DNA of 64,000 bases from PALSA-612 sp046729255 (GTDB lineage Bacteria > Actinomycetota > Thermoleophilia > Gaiellales > Gaiellaceae). The DNA is taken from contig JBKPGF010000021.1 of assembly GCA_046729255.1 (NCBI GenBank), positions 42,668 through 106,667 on the forward strand, in the 5' to 3' direction. The translations under genes and the position numbers were made by a program. Within the stretch, counting starts at the first letter, position 1; the number at the start of each line of letters is the position of its first letter. A model generated the notes under the pieces. The model worked only from the letters and a program-made list of their open reading frames with translations. It had not been told where the DNA came from and did no database searches. Of this stretch, positions 15,102 through 23,232 are shown piece by piece.

Positions 15102-17386
15102 AGGTGCCGCTCTCCTGGCTCCGCGAGTACGTCGACGTCGACGTGCCTGCGACCGAGCTCGCCCAGAGGCTGCTTTTCGCGAGCTGCGAGGTGGAGGCCA
15201 TCGAGACGCGCGGCGTCGCCGACACCGACGGCAACCTTGCGCTCTACCGCGTGGGTCGCGTGCTCGAGGCGGGCAAGCACCCGAACGCCGACCGGCTCCA
15301 GCTCTGCGTCGTCGACGTGGGGGAGGGGGAGCCGCGCCAGATCGTCTGCGGTGCGTGGAACTTCTCGGCCGGCGCCACCGTCGCCGTCGCGCTGCCCGGC
15401 GCCGTACTGCCGGACGGGCGCACGCTCGAGCGGGCGAAGCTCCGCGGCTCCGTGTCCGACGGGATGATCCTCTCCGAGCAGGAGCTCGAGCTCGGCGACG
15501 ATCATGCGGACATCATCGTGCTGCCCGACCGGTGGGAGCCCGGCACCCCGCTTGCCGACGCGCTCCCCCTCACGGACGTCGTGCTCGAGCTCGAGACGAC
15601 GCACAACCGGCCTGACCTCCTCGGCGTGTACGGCATCGCCCGCGAGGTGGCGGCGATCTTCGATCTCGAGCTAGCGCCACCGCCGGGCGTCGATCCGGAG
15701 CGTGCCGGCGACGAGCCCGTGGTGATCGAGGTCGACGACCTCGAAGGCTGTCCGCGCTACATCGGTCGACTGTTCAGAGACGTCACGGTCGCGCCATCGC
15801 CGCCCTGGCTCAAGGCCCGCCTCGTCGCCGCCGGGATGCGGCCGATCTCGAACGTCGTCGACGTAACGAACTACGTCATGCTCGCGCTCGGCAGCCCACT
15901 GCACGCGTTCGACTTCGACACGCTCGCCGGCGGGCGCATCGGCGTCCGGCGCGCGAAAAAGGGTGAGCGCCTGCGCACCCTCGACGGGCAGGATCGCGCC
16001 CTCGAGCCCGAGGACCTCCTGATCACGGACGGCGAACGGCCAATCGCGATCGCCGGGGTCATGGGCGGCGAGGAGACGGAGGTGACCGAGCCGACGACGT
16101 CCCTCCTCCTGGAGGCGGCGAACTTCGAGCCTGTGGGCATCATGCGCTCGTCCGAGCGGCTGCGCCTGCGGTCGGAGGCGTCGAACCGCTGGGAGAAGGG
16201 CGTTGATCCCGAGGCGGCGCTCCAGGCCGCGCAGCTCACGACCGAGCTTCTCGTTGAGCTGTCGGGGGCGCACTGGACGGGTCATGCCGACGTTCGCGCC
16301 GAGCCACGGCCCAGGCCGTCGATCGCCTATCGCCCGCAGCGCGCGGAGGAGGTGACGGGACTAGGGGTCGACGAGGCCGAGCAGCGCCGCCGTCTGCAGC
16401 GGCTCGGATTCGAGGTCGGCGACGACTGGACGGTCGTCGTCCCCACCTGGCGTGCGAACGACGTCACCCGCGAGGTCGACGTCGTCGAGGAGGTGGCGCG
16501 GTTCGACCTCGAGCGCGTGCCGGCCACGCTGCCCGTTCGCGGCGAGCTCCGCGGGCGGCTCACGAACGCTCAACGCATCCGCCGGCGCATCCAGGACACG
16601 CTCGCGGGCTTCGGCTTCGCCGAGGCCTACACGTGGAGCTTGCTGCCCGAGGATCCGGTGCCGGGCGCGATCCGGCTGCCGGAGCCGTTGTCGAGCGAGC
16701 AGGCCGTGCTGCGTACGGCGCTCGCGGACGGCCTCGTCACTGCGGCCGCCCGCAACGTCGACGCGGGCAACGAGGGCATCGCGCTGTTCGAGCTCGCCCA
16801 CGTCTATCTCCCGACCGGCGGCGAGCTGCCCGAAGAGCGCTGGCACGTCGCGGGCATCGTGGAGGGAGGCTTTGCGAGGGCGAAGGGCGTCGTCGAGCGA
16901 CTGTACGAGGCGCTGCACGTGGGCACGTCGTTCGAGCGATCGGCGTACCTCCGCTTCCCGGGCCCTGGAGCGACGACGCCGGAAGGCTGGGTGCTCCAGC
17001 TTGCCGACGAGCGTCTGCCCGGGGAGTGGGGCCTCTTCGAGCTCGACGTCGACGCGCTCGTCGAGCGCGTCCCTGACGTCGTCACGTACGAGGATGTGAT
17101 CACGTACCCCGCCGTCAAGCAGGATCTCGCCTTCGCGGTGGCCGAGTCGGTGACGGCTGCCGAGCTCGTCGTCGCCGCCCGTGCAGCCGCAGGCCCGGAG
17201 CTTCGCGAGATGGAGGCGTTCGACGTGTACCGGGGCGAGCAAGCGGGCGAGGGCCGCAAGTCGATCGCCTTCCGTGTCTCGTTCCAGTCGGCAGAGCGGA
17301 CGCTCGCCGACGAGGACGCTGCCGAGTTGCGCGAGCGGATCGTGTCCGCTCTCGCCGCGCAGTTCGACGCCGAACTACGAGCGTAA
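15098..17386 (+). CDS. pheT: Phenylalanine--tRNA ligase beta subunit
   Basis: PheT carries tRNA recognition and editing. The 762-residue protein shows the usual order: N-terminal 'MKVPLSWLREYVD', the tRNA-binding EMAP-like domain (about 40-150), the B3/B4 editing module ('MRPISNVVDVTNYVML', 'HAFDFDTL'), B5, a class II-like core and the C-terminal FDX-ACB anticodon-binding domain ('YPAVKQDLAFAV'). The start is GTG 15098, overlapping the pheS stop by 4 bp, so translation is coupled. Confidence 0.97.
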   Translation: MKVPLSWLREYVDVDVPATELAQRLLFASCEVEAIETRGVADTDGNLALYRVGRVLEAGKHPNADRLQLCVVDVGEGEPRQIVCGAWNFSAGATVAVALPGAVLPDGRTLERAKLRGSVSDGMILSEQELELGDDHADIIVLPDRWEPGTPLADALPLTDVVLELETTHNRPDLLGVYGIAREVAAIFDLELAPPPGVDPERAGDEPVVIEVDDLEGCPRYIGRLFRDVTVAPSPPWLKARLVAAGMRPISNVVDVTNYVMLALGSPLHAFDFDTLAGGRIGVRRAKKGERLRTLDGQDRALEPEDLLITDGERPIAIAGVMGGEETEVTEPTTSLLLEAANFEPVGIMRSSERLRLRSEASNRWEKGVDPEAALQAAQLTTELLVELSGAHWTGHADVRAEPRPRPSIAYRPQRAEEVTGLGVDEAEQRRRLQRLGFEVGDDWTVVVPTWRANDVTREVDVVEEVARFDLERVPATLPVRGELRGRLTNAQRIRRRIQDTLAGFGFAEAYTWSLLPEDPVPGAIRLPEPLSSEQAVLRTALADGLVTAAARNVDAGNEGIALFELAHVYLPTGGELPEERWHVAGIVEGGFARAKGVVERLYEALHVGTSFERSAYLRFPGPGATTPEGWVLQLADERLPGEWGLFELDVDALVERVPDVVTYEDVITYPAVKQDLAFAVAESVTAAELVVAARAAAGPELREMEAFDVYRGEQAGEGRKSIAFRVSFQSAERTLADEDAAELRERIVSALAAQFDAELRA

Positions 17387-17419
17387 ATCCGCGTTCGCGA
17401 CAGCTGCGTGGGGACCACC

Positions 17420-18073
17420 GTGAGGGTGTACAAGGCGACCGCACTCGCCGGGCTCACCGCTGCCGCGATCTTCATTCCCGGCGCAGCGGCGAGGCACACG
17501 ATGAACGGAACGGTCGGGCCGGACTTCACGATCTCGCTGACCGGGACGGCCGGCCTCGTGCCCGGGGAGCAGCACACGATCGTCGTTGACGACCGCGGAG
17601 ACCTCCACAACTTTCATCTTCTCGGCACGTCGGTCGTGACGGGTGTCGAGACGACAGGGACGTCGACCTTCACGGTGACCCTGGCGGAGGGACGCTACAC
17701 GTACCAGTGCGACGTCCACTCAGCTTCCATGCGGGGGGCATTCACGGTCAGCACGCCGCCACCGCCTCCCACCGCGAAGCCGGTGAGGCTGTCCGGCTCG
17801 GTCGGGCCGGGAACGAAGATCGACCTCAGGCGAGCGGGGAAACGGGTGACGTCGCTGGCTGCCGGCCTCTACCTGTTCGTCGTCGCCGACCGGTCGGCGC
17901 TCGACAACTTCCACGTCACCGGGCCAGGCGTCAACCGGAAGACCGGCGTCGCCGCGAAGGTGACCGCGCGCTGGACGCTGCGGCTCAAGAAAGGGAAGTA
18001 CACGTACCGCTCGGACGCACACGCGAAGCTCCGCCGGAGCTTCAGCGTCAAGCCGCCCGAGGTCAGGCGCTAG
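17420..18073 (+). CDS. Secreted protein with two tandem cupredoxin-like domains
   Basis: After a signal peptide (about 1-24) come two homologous domains joined by a proline-rich linker. Domain 1 has a complete-looking type 1 copper set: His in 'DLHNFHLL', then Cys and His in 'YTYQCDVHSASM', with Met following. Domain 2 keeps 'DNFHVTGPG' and 'YTYRSDAHAKLR', but the copper Cys is Ser. Domain 1 probably binds copper and may carry electrons or scavenge metal outside the membrane; domain 2 probably does not. GTG 17420 has GGGGA at 17410-17414 before it; GTG 17408 is an alternative. Confidence 0.75.
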   Translation: MRVYKATALAGLTAAAIFIPGAAARHTMNGTVGPDFTISLTGTAGLVPGEQHTIVVDDRGDLHNFHLLGTSVVTGVETTGTSTFTVTLAEGRYTYQCDVHSASMRGAFTVSTPPPPPTAKPVRLSGSVGPGTKIDLRRAGKRVTSLAAGLYLFVVADRSALDNFHVTGPGVNRKTGVAAKVTARWTLRLKKGKYTYRSDAHAKLRRSFSVKPPEVRR

Positions 18074-18240
18074 TCAGGAGTGTCGAGCGAAACGGTGACT
18101 GTGCCGCTGGAACGCACTGGATCGTCGTCCTGCGGCGTCCTCGGCCGCCCACGTACGTCGTTCAGTACGCGGGCTCCCTGCGACCTTGCAGTACGACGAC
18201 CAGCGCGCCCCAGCGACGAGCACCGTTCCGCCAAACCCTC
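18074..18240. other. Intergenic region between convergent genes
   Basis: This 167-bp gap is the largest in the window. It contains two copies of CAGTACG (near 18162 and 18188) and scattered short complementary stretches, but no convincing gene, tRNA or strong terminator. Confidence 0.3.
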
Positions 18241-18438
18241 CTAGCGGAGCCACCAGAGGATCCTGAGCGCCGTACGCGCGGTCTTCGAGCGCGTGACGAT
18301 CGCGAGCACGAGCGCCGTGCCGATCGCGTACGGGAGCACGCTGGCGACGTCCCGGCGCAGCGCCTTGATCTCGCCGACGAGCGCCGCGCGCTCGGCCGCG
18401 ATCTCTCCACGAACCTGCTCGGTCGTCCGCTCAGGCAT
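18241..18438 (-). CDS. DUF3618-like small membrane protein
   Basis: The 65-residue protein starts 'MPERTTEQVRGEIAAERAAL', a pattern found at the start of actinobacterial DUF3618 proteins. An amphipathic helix and one transmembrane helix (about 34-50) with a basic C-terminus follow. The function is unknown. It overlaps the 3' end of the Holin-X-like gene by 8 bp and is the last gene of a three-gene operon. Confidence 0.65.
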   Translation of the reverse strand: MPERTTEQVRGEIAAERAALVGEIKALRRDVASVLPYAIGTALVLAIVTRSKTARTALRILWWLR

Positions 18439-18802
18439 CCCGCAGCTCCCGGGCGGTCGTCTGGGCCTCCTCCACCGTCTCCACGGGCCGTATCGGCCCG
18501 GCTCGACGAGCGATCCGGGCGGCCGCGAGCAGGAGCACCGCGGCCGTCAGGAGGAGCAAGAACGCGACGATGAGCAGCGACGCCCAGAGCGGGACGACTT
18601 CCGTGAGGCCCGCGGCGACGGCCGCGAACACGAAGCCGATCGCGTAGAGGATCACGACGAGGGCGATGACCCCGAGCGCCGCGGCGAAGCCGATCGCCTT
18701 CGCCTTGCGCTTGAACTCGAGCGTCGCCAGCTCGAGTTGCAGGCGCGCGAGCGCGAGGGCTCGCGCCTTGATCTGCTGAGCGTGCTCGACGATGCCCAGC
18801 AT
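18431..18802 (-). CDS. Actinobacterial Holin-X/DUF1469-like (phage-holin superfamily) membrane protein
   Basis: The 123-residue protein has an amphipathic N-terminal helix ('KARALALARLQLELATLEFKR', in parts), two long hydrophobic helices (about 37-65 and 71-97) and a charged C-terminus. This is the pattern of the Holin-X/DUF1469 family, which is chromosomal and not linked to lysis here. Its ATG overlaps the stop of the preceding gene (ATGA). The role is unknown; the group is often found with DUF3618. Confidence 0.65.
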   Translation of the reverse strand: MLGIVEHAQQIKARALALARLQLELATLEFKRKAKAIGFAAALGVIALVVILYAIGFVFAAVAAGLTEVVPLWASLLIVAFLLLLTAAVLLLAAARIARRAGPIRPVETVEEAQTTARELRDA

Positions 18803-19473
18803 CAGACGGCCCTGTCGGAGACGACGAAGGTCGGACCCTGGGTCAGTACAGGCTGGGTGTCCGAGAGGAGCTCGAGGAGCGAGAGGGTGCCGCCGATGCC
18901 TTGCTCGTCGAGCCGCTCGAGGCAGCGACGCGTCATCCCCGGCGCAGCCCCATAGCCGTAGTGGTGCGCAACGCGGAAGCGAAAGCCGAGAGCCCTGTCG
19001 TGACGTGACGGGTTGAGTGGCGCGAGCGCGAGGGCCGCCGGAGCGAGGTCGTCGCTCGAGCGCAGCTCGAGCAGGCAGAGCAGATCCGTCCAGTCGTCGG
19101 GCAGGCCCGCGGCGAGCTCGTCCCACGCTGCTGCGAGCGAGGCGGCGGCCGCGGCGGGTGCGCCATGGGCTACCTCGGCTGCCGCCGACGAGGAACGCTC
19201 GACATCCTGCTCACCTACGAGCTCGAGCGTGCCGCGCATCCCCGCAGCGTCGAGCCGTCCCAGGAGTCGCCGCAAGGTGCTCGGGCCGGCCTCGCCTCCG
19301 GAGGTCACGCGCAGGTGCAGCGCATCGCCGGCGAGGCCCGGGCTCAGCGCGCCGAGCAGGGCCGCGGCGCGCGACACGTCCTCGGGACGAGCCAGGCGAA
19401 GCCGCACGTCGACCTCCCTCCAGTCCGTGGAAAGTTGGGCAACCATGACGTCCCACTGCGCAACTAGCCCCAC
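18802..19473 (-). CDS. Unrecognised protein with an internal two-fold repeat
   Basis: I do not recognise a family. The protein (about 223 residues) consists of two related halves. Each begins 'L-(S/P)-(T/D)-D-W' ('LSTDWREVDVRLRL', 'LPDDWTDLLCLLEL'), continues through 'A-x-L-x-x-L-(S/N)-P' and closes with 'RRLLGRLDAAGMRGTLELV' or 'RRCLERLDEQGIGGTLSLLEL'. It is Ala/Leu-rich, soluble and without a signal peptide. An ATG at 19485 gives a longer frame, but it lies within the -10-like hexamer TATGCT. GTG 19473, 7 nt after that hexamer, fits the leaderless pattern better. Confidence 0.65.
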   Translation of the reverse strand: MGLVAQWDVMVAQLSTDWREVDVRLRLARPEDVSRAAALLGALSPGLAGDALHLRVTSGGEAGPSTLRRLLGRLDAAGMRGTLELVGEQDVERSSSAAAEVAHGAPAAAAASLAAAWDELAAGLPDDWTDLLCLLELRSSDDLAPAALALAPLNPSRHDRALGFRFRVAHHYGYGAAPGMTRRCLERLDEQGIGGTLSLLELLSDTQPVLTQGPTFVVSDRAV

Positions 19474-19480
19474 GGTCGGC

Positions 19481-19490
19481 AGCATAAACT
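19481..19490. promoter_or_regulatory. Overlapping divergent -10 elements (unknown gene / pdhA)
   Basis: The plus strand reads TAAACT (19485-19490), 7 nt before the pdhA GTG. The minus strand reads TATGCT (19486-19481), 7 nt before GTG 19473. The two hexamers share two base pairs. Confidence 0.5.
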
Positions 19491-19497
19491 CAGGCCC

Positions 19498-20475
19498 GTG
19501 GCCGAGGCTCGAGCAGCCAGGAAGCGCGGGCTCTCGCAGGAGCGCTTGCGGGAGCTCTATCGCGAGATGCTCCTCATCCGGCGCTTCGAGGAGAAGGTCG
19601 AGGAGCAGTTCCGAGCCGGCGAGCTGCCCGGGTTCCTACACGTCGCCATCGGCCAAGAGGCCGTCGCCGTCGGCGTGTCGAGCGCGATGGCCGAGGGAGA
19701 CGTCTTCGCGTCCACCCACCGGGCGCACGGGCACGCTCTCGCGCGCGGCTCCCACCCGGACGCGGTCATGGCCGAGCTGTACGGCAAGGTGGAGGGCGTC
19801 TCGCGCGGTTACGGGGGCTCCATGCACCTCTACGACGTCGAGCGCGGCAACCTCGGCGCGAACGCCGTCGTGGGCGGCGGGCTGCCGATGATCGCCGGCG
19901 CGGCACTGGCGTTCAAGATGCGGGGCGAGCCGCGCGTCGCCGTCGCGTACTTCGGCGACGGGGCGACGAACATCGGGACCTTCCACGAGGCGCTCAACCT
20001 CGCGCAGCTGTGGGAGGTGCCGGCGGTCTTCGTCTGCGAGAACAACCACTACGCCGAATCGACGCCGACGCACCAGCAACTGCCGATCACCGATCTCACG
20101 AAGCGGGCGGTCGCCTTCGGGATGCGCTCGATGACTGTCGACGGACAGGACGTCGAGGCCGTGCATGCGACGGCGACGAGGGCGCTCGCACACGCTCGCA
20201 AGGGCAAAGGGCCCGTCTTCCTGCTCGCGGAGACCTACCGCCTCGTCGGTCATTACGTCGGCGACCCGCAGGTCTACCGGCCGAAGGAGGAAGTACAGGA
20301 GCTCCGGGAGACGCAGGACCCCCTCGAGAAGCTGCGGCCGCAGCTAGGCCTCCCCGACGACGAGCTGGAAGCGATCGACGCCGAGGTCGTTCGCATGGTC
20401 GAAGGCTCCGTCGAGTTCGCCCGCAATGCCACCGAGCACAAGCCCGAAGACGCGTTGGACAACATCTATGCCTGA
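19498..20475 (+). CDS. pdhA: 2-oxoacid dehydrogenase E1 component, alpha subunit (pyruvate dehydrogenase/acetoin dehydrogenase type)
   Basis: E1alpha binds thiamine diphosphate and starts oxidative decarboxylation of a 2-oxoacid. The 325-residue protein has 'RRFEEKVEEQF', 'HVAIGQEAVAVG', 'STHRAHGHALARG' and the TPP motif 'GDGATNIGTFHEALNLA' ending in 'VCENN'. Lengths and motifs fit pyruvate and acetoin dehydrogenases about equally; branched-chain substrates are less likely but not excluded. The E1beta start overlaps its end by 8 bp. A TAAACT hexamer 7 nt before the GTG suggests a leaderless transcript. Confidence 0.9.
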   Translation: MAEARAARKRGLSQERLRELYREMLLIRRFEEKVEEQFRAGELPGFLHVAIGQEAVAVGVSSAMAEGDVFASTHRAHGHALARGSHPDAVMAELYGKVEGVSRGYGGSMHLYDVERGNLGANAVVGGGLPMIAGAALAFKMRGEPRVAVAYFGDGATNIGTFHEALNLAQLWEVPAVFVCENNHYAESTPTHQQLPITDLTKRAVAFGMRSMTVDGQDVEAVHATATRALAHARKGKGPVFLLAETYRLVGHYVGDPQVYRPKEEVQELRETQDPLEKLRPQLGLPDDELEAIDAEVVRMVEGSVEFARNATEHKPEDALDNIYA

Positions 20476-21445
20476 GCTGTCGTATAGGGAAGCCGTGCGC
20501 GACGCGATGTCGCAGGCGATGCGCCGCGACGACGACATCTTCATCATGGGCGAGGACATCGCCGAGATGGGCGGCTCGATGGGCGTCACGCAGGGCATGC
20601 TTGCCGAGTTCGGCGCCGAGCGGGTGCGCAACACCCCCATCTCGGAGATGGCACTCGTCGGCGCGGGCATGGGCGCGGCGATCATGGGGATGCGCCCGAT
20701 CGTGGAGGTCATGTACGAGGACTTTCTCACCCTCGCGATGGAGCAGCTCGTCAACCAGGCGGCAAAGCACCGTTACATGTCGGGCGGCCAGGTGAAGGTG
20801 CCGCTGACGGTGAGGACGCAGGGCGGTGCCGGATGGTCGCCCGGCGCCCAGCACGCGCAGCAGGTCGAGGCGTGGTTCTGCCACGTTCCCGGCCTCAAGG
20901 TCGTCTTCGCGTCGACGGCTGCTGACGTCCGCGGGCTGCTCTGGTCGGCGATCTACGAGGACAACCCGGTCGTGTTCTTCGAGCACCGGACGCTCTACCC
21001 GCTCAAAGAACACGTGCCGGAGGAGCTGGAGCCGATCCCGCTCGGCCAGGCGCGCGTCCACCGCGAGGGAGACGACGTGACGGTGGTCGCCATCGGCCGG
21101 CTCGTGCACGAGGCGCTGAAGGCTGCGGAGGAGGCCGAGTCGGAGGGGATCTCGGTCGAGGTCATCGACCCGCGGACGCTTCAGCCGCTCGACGAGGAAG
21201 CGATCGTCGGCTCGGTGAAGAAGACGAACCGCTGCGTCGTTGCCCACGAGGCGATCACGCGCAGCGGATTTGGCGCCGAGATCGCAGCCGTCGTGCAGCA
21301 GCAGGCGTTCGACTGGCTCGACGCCCCCGTCGAGCGCGTCGGGGCGAAGTTCGCGCCGCTGCCGTTCGCGCCCGTAATGGAGCAGTACGTCGTGCCGCAC
21401 GCGGAGGACGTGCTGGAAGCGATCAAGCGCACCGTCGGCAAGTGA
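20468..21445 (+). CDS. pdhB: 2-oxoacid dehydrogenase E1 component, beta subunit
   Basis: E1beta completes the E1 active site with E1alpha. The 325-residue protein has 'LSYREAVRDAM', 'FIMGEDIAEMGGSMGVTQGM', 'RVRNTPISEMALVGAGMGAA' and the C-terminal transketolase-fold domain with 'VIDPRTLQPLDEEAI' and 'AHEAITRSGFGAEIAA'. The ATG at 20468 is inside the end of pdhA. The stop overlaps the E2 start (GTGA), so the three subunits are translationally coupled. Confidence 0.93.
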   Translation: MPELSYREAVRDAMSQAMRRDDDIFIMGEDIAEMGGSMGVTQGMLAEFGAERVRNTPISEMALVGAGMGAAIMGMRPIVEVMYEDFLTLAMEQLVNQAAKHRYMSGGQVKVPLTVRTQGGAGWSPGAQHAQQVEAWFCHVPGLKVVFASTAADVRGLLWSAIYEDNPVVFFEHRTLYPLKEHVPEELEPIPLGQARVHREGDDVTVVAIGRLVHEALKAAEEAESEGISVEVIDPRTLQPLDEEAIVGSVKKTNRCVVAHEAITRSGFGAEIAAVVQQQAFDWLDAPVERVGAKFAPLPFAPVMEQYVVPHAEDVLEAIKRTVGK

Positions 21446-22710
21446 GCAGCGAAGTCAAGCTTCCCCGCCTCGGCCAGGGCATGGAGTCCGGCACGGTCGT
21501 CAAGTGGCTGAAGTCCGAGGGCGACGCGGTCGAGAAGGGCGAGCCGCTCTACGAGCTCGATACCGACAAGGTGACGCAGGAGGTGGAGGCGGAAGCCTCG
21601 GGCGTCCTCCTGAAGATCGTCGTCCCCGAGGGTGAGGTCCCCGTCGCGACGACGCTCGCGTACATCGGCGAGGCGGGCGAGGAGGTCGAGGCGCAGCCGC
21701 CAAAGGAGGAGGCGCCGGCTCCCGAGCCGCAGGCCGCAGCGCCGACGCCGGAGCCCGAGCCGCCGCCGGTCGCCGCGGTCGCCGCGCCGGCCGAGCGCGC
21801 CGCAGGTGAGCGCATCAAGGCCTCGCCGCTCGCGCGCCGGCTCGCACGGGAGCAGGGCGTCGATCTCGCGGCCATCACGGGCACGGGGCCCGAGGGACGG
21901 ATCGTCGCCGAGGACGTCGAGCGGGCAGCCGCCGGCGCTGCGCCAGCTCCCGCGCCCGCGGCACCTGCAACGCCGCCACCGCTTCCGGTCGAGGCGGCTC
22001 CGGCACCGACTGCGCAGCCGGCTCCTGTCGGCGATGACGTCGAGCGCGTGCCGCTGACATCCATCCGCCGCACGATCGCGCGGCGACTCACCGAGGCCTG
22101 GCAGATCCCGGTCTTCCAGCTCGTCCTGTCTGCCGACATGGACGCCGTCAATCAGGTGTTGACGCGCCGCAAGGAGCTCAACCCAGAGGAGCACGTGACG
22201 GTGACCGACGTGCTCGTGAAGGTCTGCGCCGCCGCACTCATGCGGCACCGCGAGGTCAACGTCCAGTTCGCCGACGAGGAGCTGCTCGTCTTCCCGTACG
22301 CGAACATCGGCATCGCCGTGGCCACCGATCGGGGGCTCGTGGTGCCCGTGGTTCGCGGAGCGGAGCACCTGTCGCTCGCGGAGGTGTCCGCCGCCCGTGC
22401 CGACATCGTGAAGCGGGCGCGAGAGGGTGCGCTGCGCCACGAGGATCTCGACGGGGGCACGTTCACGATCTCGAACCTCGGCATGTTCGGCCTCGATCAG
22501 TTCACGGCCGTGCTCAACCCGCCGCAGGCAGCGATCCTCGCAGTGGGGGCGAGCGCCGAGCGTCCCGTCGTTCGCGAGGGACAGATCGTCGCCCGCCCGA
22601 TGATGACGATGACGCTCAGCTGCGACCACCGCGCGGTCGACGGTGCGCCCGCGGCCGCCTTCCTCGAGACCGTGAAGGCGATGCTCGAGGACCTCTCTCT
22701 GGCGCTCTAA
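21442..22710 (+). CDS. pdhC: 2-oxoacid dehydrogenase E2 component (dihydrolipoyl acyltransferase)
   Basis: E2 forms the core of the complex and passes the acyl group to CoA. The 422-residue protein has one lipoyl domain (about 3-78; lipoylated Lys 43 in 'ELDTDKVT'), an Ala/Pro linker, a peripheral subunit-binding domain (about 127-160, 'ASPLARRLA'), a second linker and the catalytic domain ending in 'SCDHRAVDGAP' (His 396, Asp 400). With one lipoyl domain it resembles acetoin or simple pyruvate dehydrogenases. Its stop overlaps the stop of the convergent GNAT gene. Confidence 0.93.
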   Translation: MSSEVKLPRLGQGMESGTVVKWLKSEGDAVEKGEPLYELDTDKVTQEVEAEASGVLLKIVVPEGEVPVATTLAYIGEAGEEVEAQPPKEEAPAPEPQAAAPTPEPEPPPVAAVAAPAERAAGERIKASPLARRLAREQGVDLAAITGTGPEGRIVAEDVERAAAGAAPAPAPAAPATPPPLPVEAAPAPTAQPAPVGDDVERVPLTSIRRTIARRLTEAWQIPVFQLVLSADMDAVNQVLTRRKELNPEEHVTVTDVLVKVCAAALMRHREVNVQFADEELLVFPYANIGIAVATDRGLVVPVVRGAEHLSLAEVSAARADIVKRAREGALRHEDLDGGTFTISNLGMFGLDQFTAVLNPPQAAILAVGASAERPVVREGQIVARPMMTMTLSCDHRAVDGAPAAAFLETVKAMLEDLSLAL

Positions 22711-23207
22711 TACCGAAAGTGGCGGTCGGCGATCCGCTCGCCGGCGACCCATGGATCCCGCTCGCGCTCGACCAGATCCATCTCGAGGACGACGTTGCCG
22801 AGGATGTCGAAGCCGAGCTCGTGGAAGAAGCGGATGGCCTCGACGTTACGACCGACCGGGCTCACCTGGATCGTCCGGCCTCCCCGCTCGCGGGCCGTGG
22901 AGATGACTGCCTCTGCGAGCAGGCGGCCGATGCCGTGCTGTCGGTGTGACTCCGCGACGACGATCGGCTCCAGCTCGAAGCCGTGCTCGGACATCAGTCC
23001 TGCCAAGCCGACGACGTCGCCGTCCTCCTCCGCGACCCAGATGTTCTCGGCGCCGATCTTGCCGAGATGCTCGTCGAAGGCTCTTCCGGGATCGTCGCCG
23101 CCGATCTCGGGACTGTCGAAAATGTCGCGGTGCCATTGGGTCAGCTCTACCCAGAGCTCCCGGCACGCGTCCAGATCCCTCGGCTCGTAGCCACGAACCG
23201 TCGCCAC
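22707..23207 (-). CDS. GNAT family N-acetyltransferase
   Basis: The protein of about 166 residues starts at GTG 23207 ('MATVRGYEPRDLDACREL'). It has the acetyl-CoA pocket motif A 'VVAESHRQHGIGRLLAEAVI' and 'NVEAIRFFHELGF' of motif B. The substrate is unknown. An upstream in-frame ATG exists, but using it would overlap the divergent neighbour, and TAGAGT lies 8 nt before GTG 23207. The gene is convergent with pdhC (4-bp overlap of stops). Confidence 0.82.
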   Translation of the reverse strand: MATVRGYEPRDLDACRELWVELTQWHRDIFDSPEIGGDDPGRAFDEHLGKIGAENIWVAEEDGDVVGLAGLMSEHGFELEPIVVAESHRQHGIGRLLAEAVISTARERGGRTIQVSPVGRNVEAIRFFHELGFDILGNVVLEMDLVERERDPWVAGERIADRHFRY

Positions 23208-23215
23208 GGAGGCCG

Positions 23216-23225
23216 ACTCTAGACT
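23216..23225. promoter_or_regulatory. Overlapping divergent -10 elements between two GNAT genes
   Basis: ACTCTAGACT contains TAGACT on the plus strand (23220-23225, 7 nt before ATG 23233) and TAGAGT on the minus strand (23221-23216, 8 nt before GTG 23207). The central CTAG is palindromic. Confidence 0.5.
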
Positions 23226-23232
23226 CTGGTCG

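Noticed and set aside
18431..18802. Holin-like gene as a sign of a prophage remnant
   Set aside because: The Holin-X/DUF1469 family is chromosomal in actinobacteria and no lysis or phage gene is nearby.
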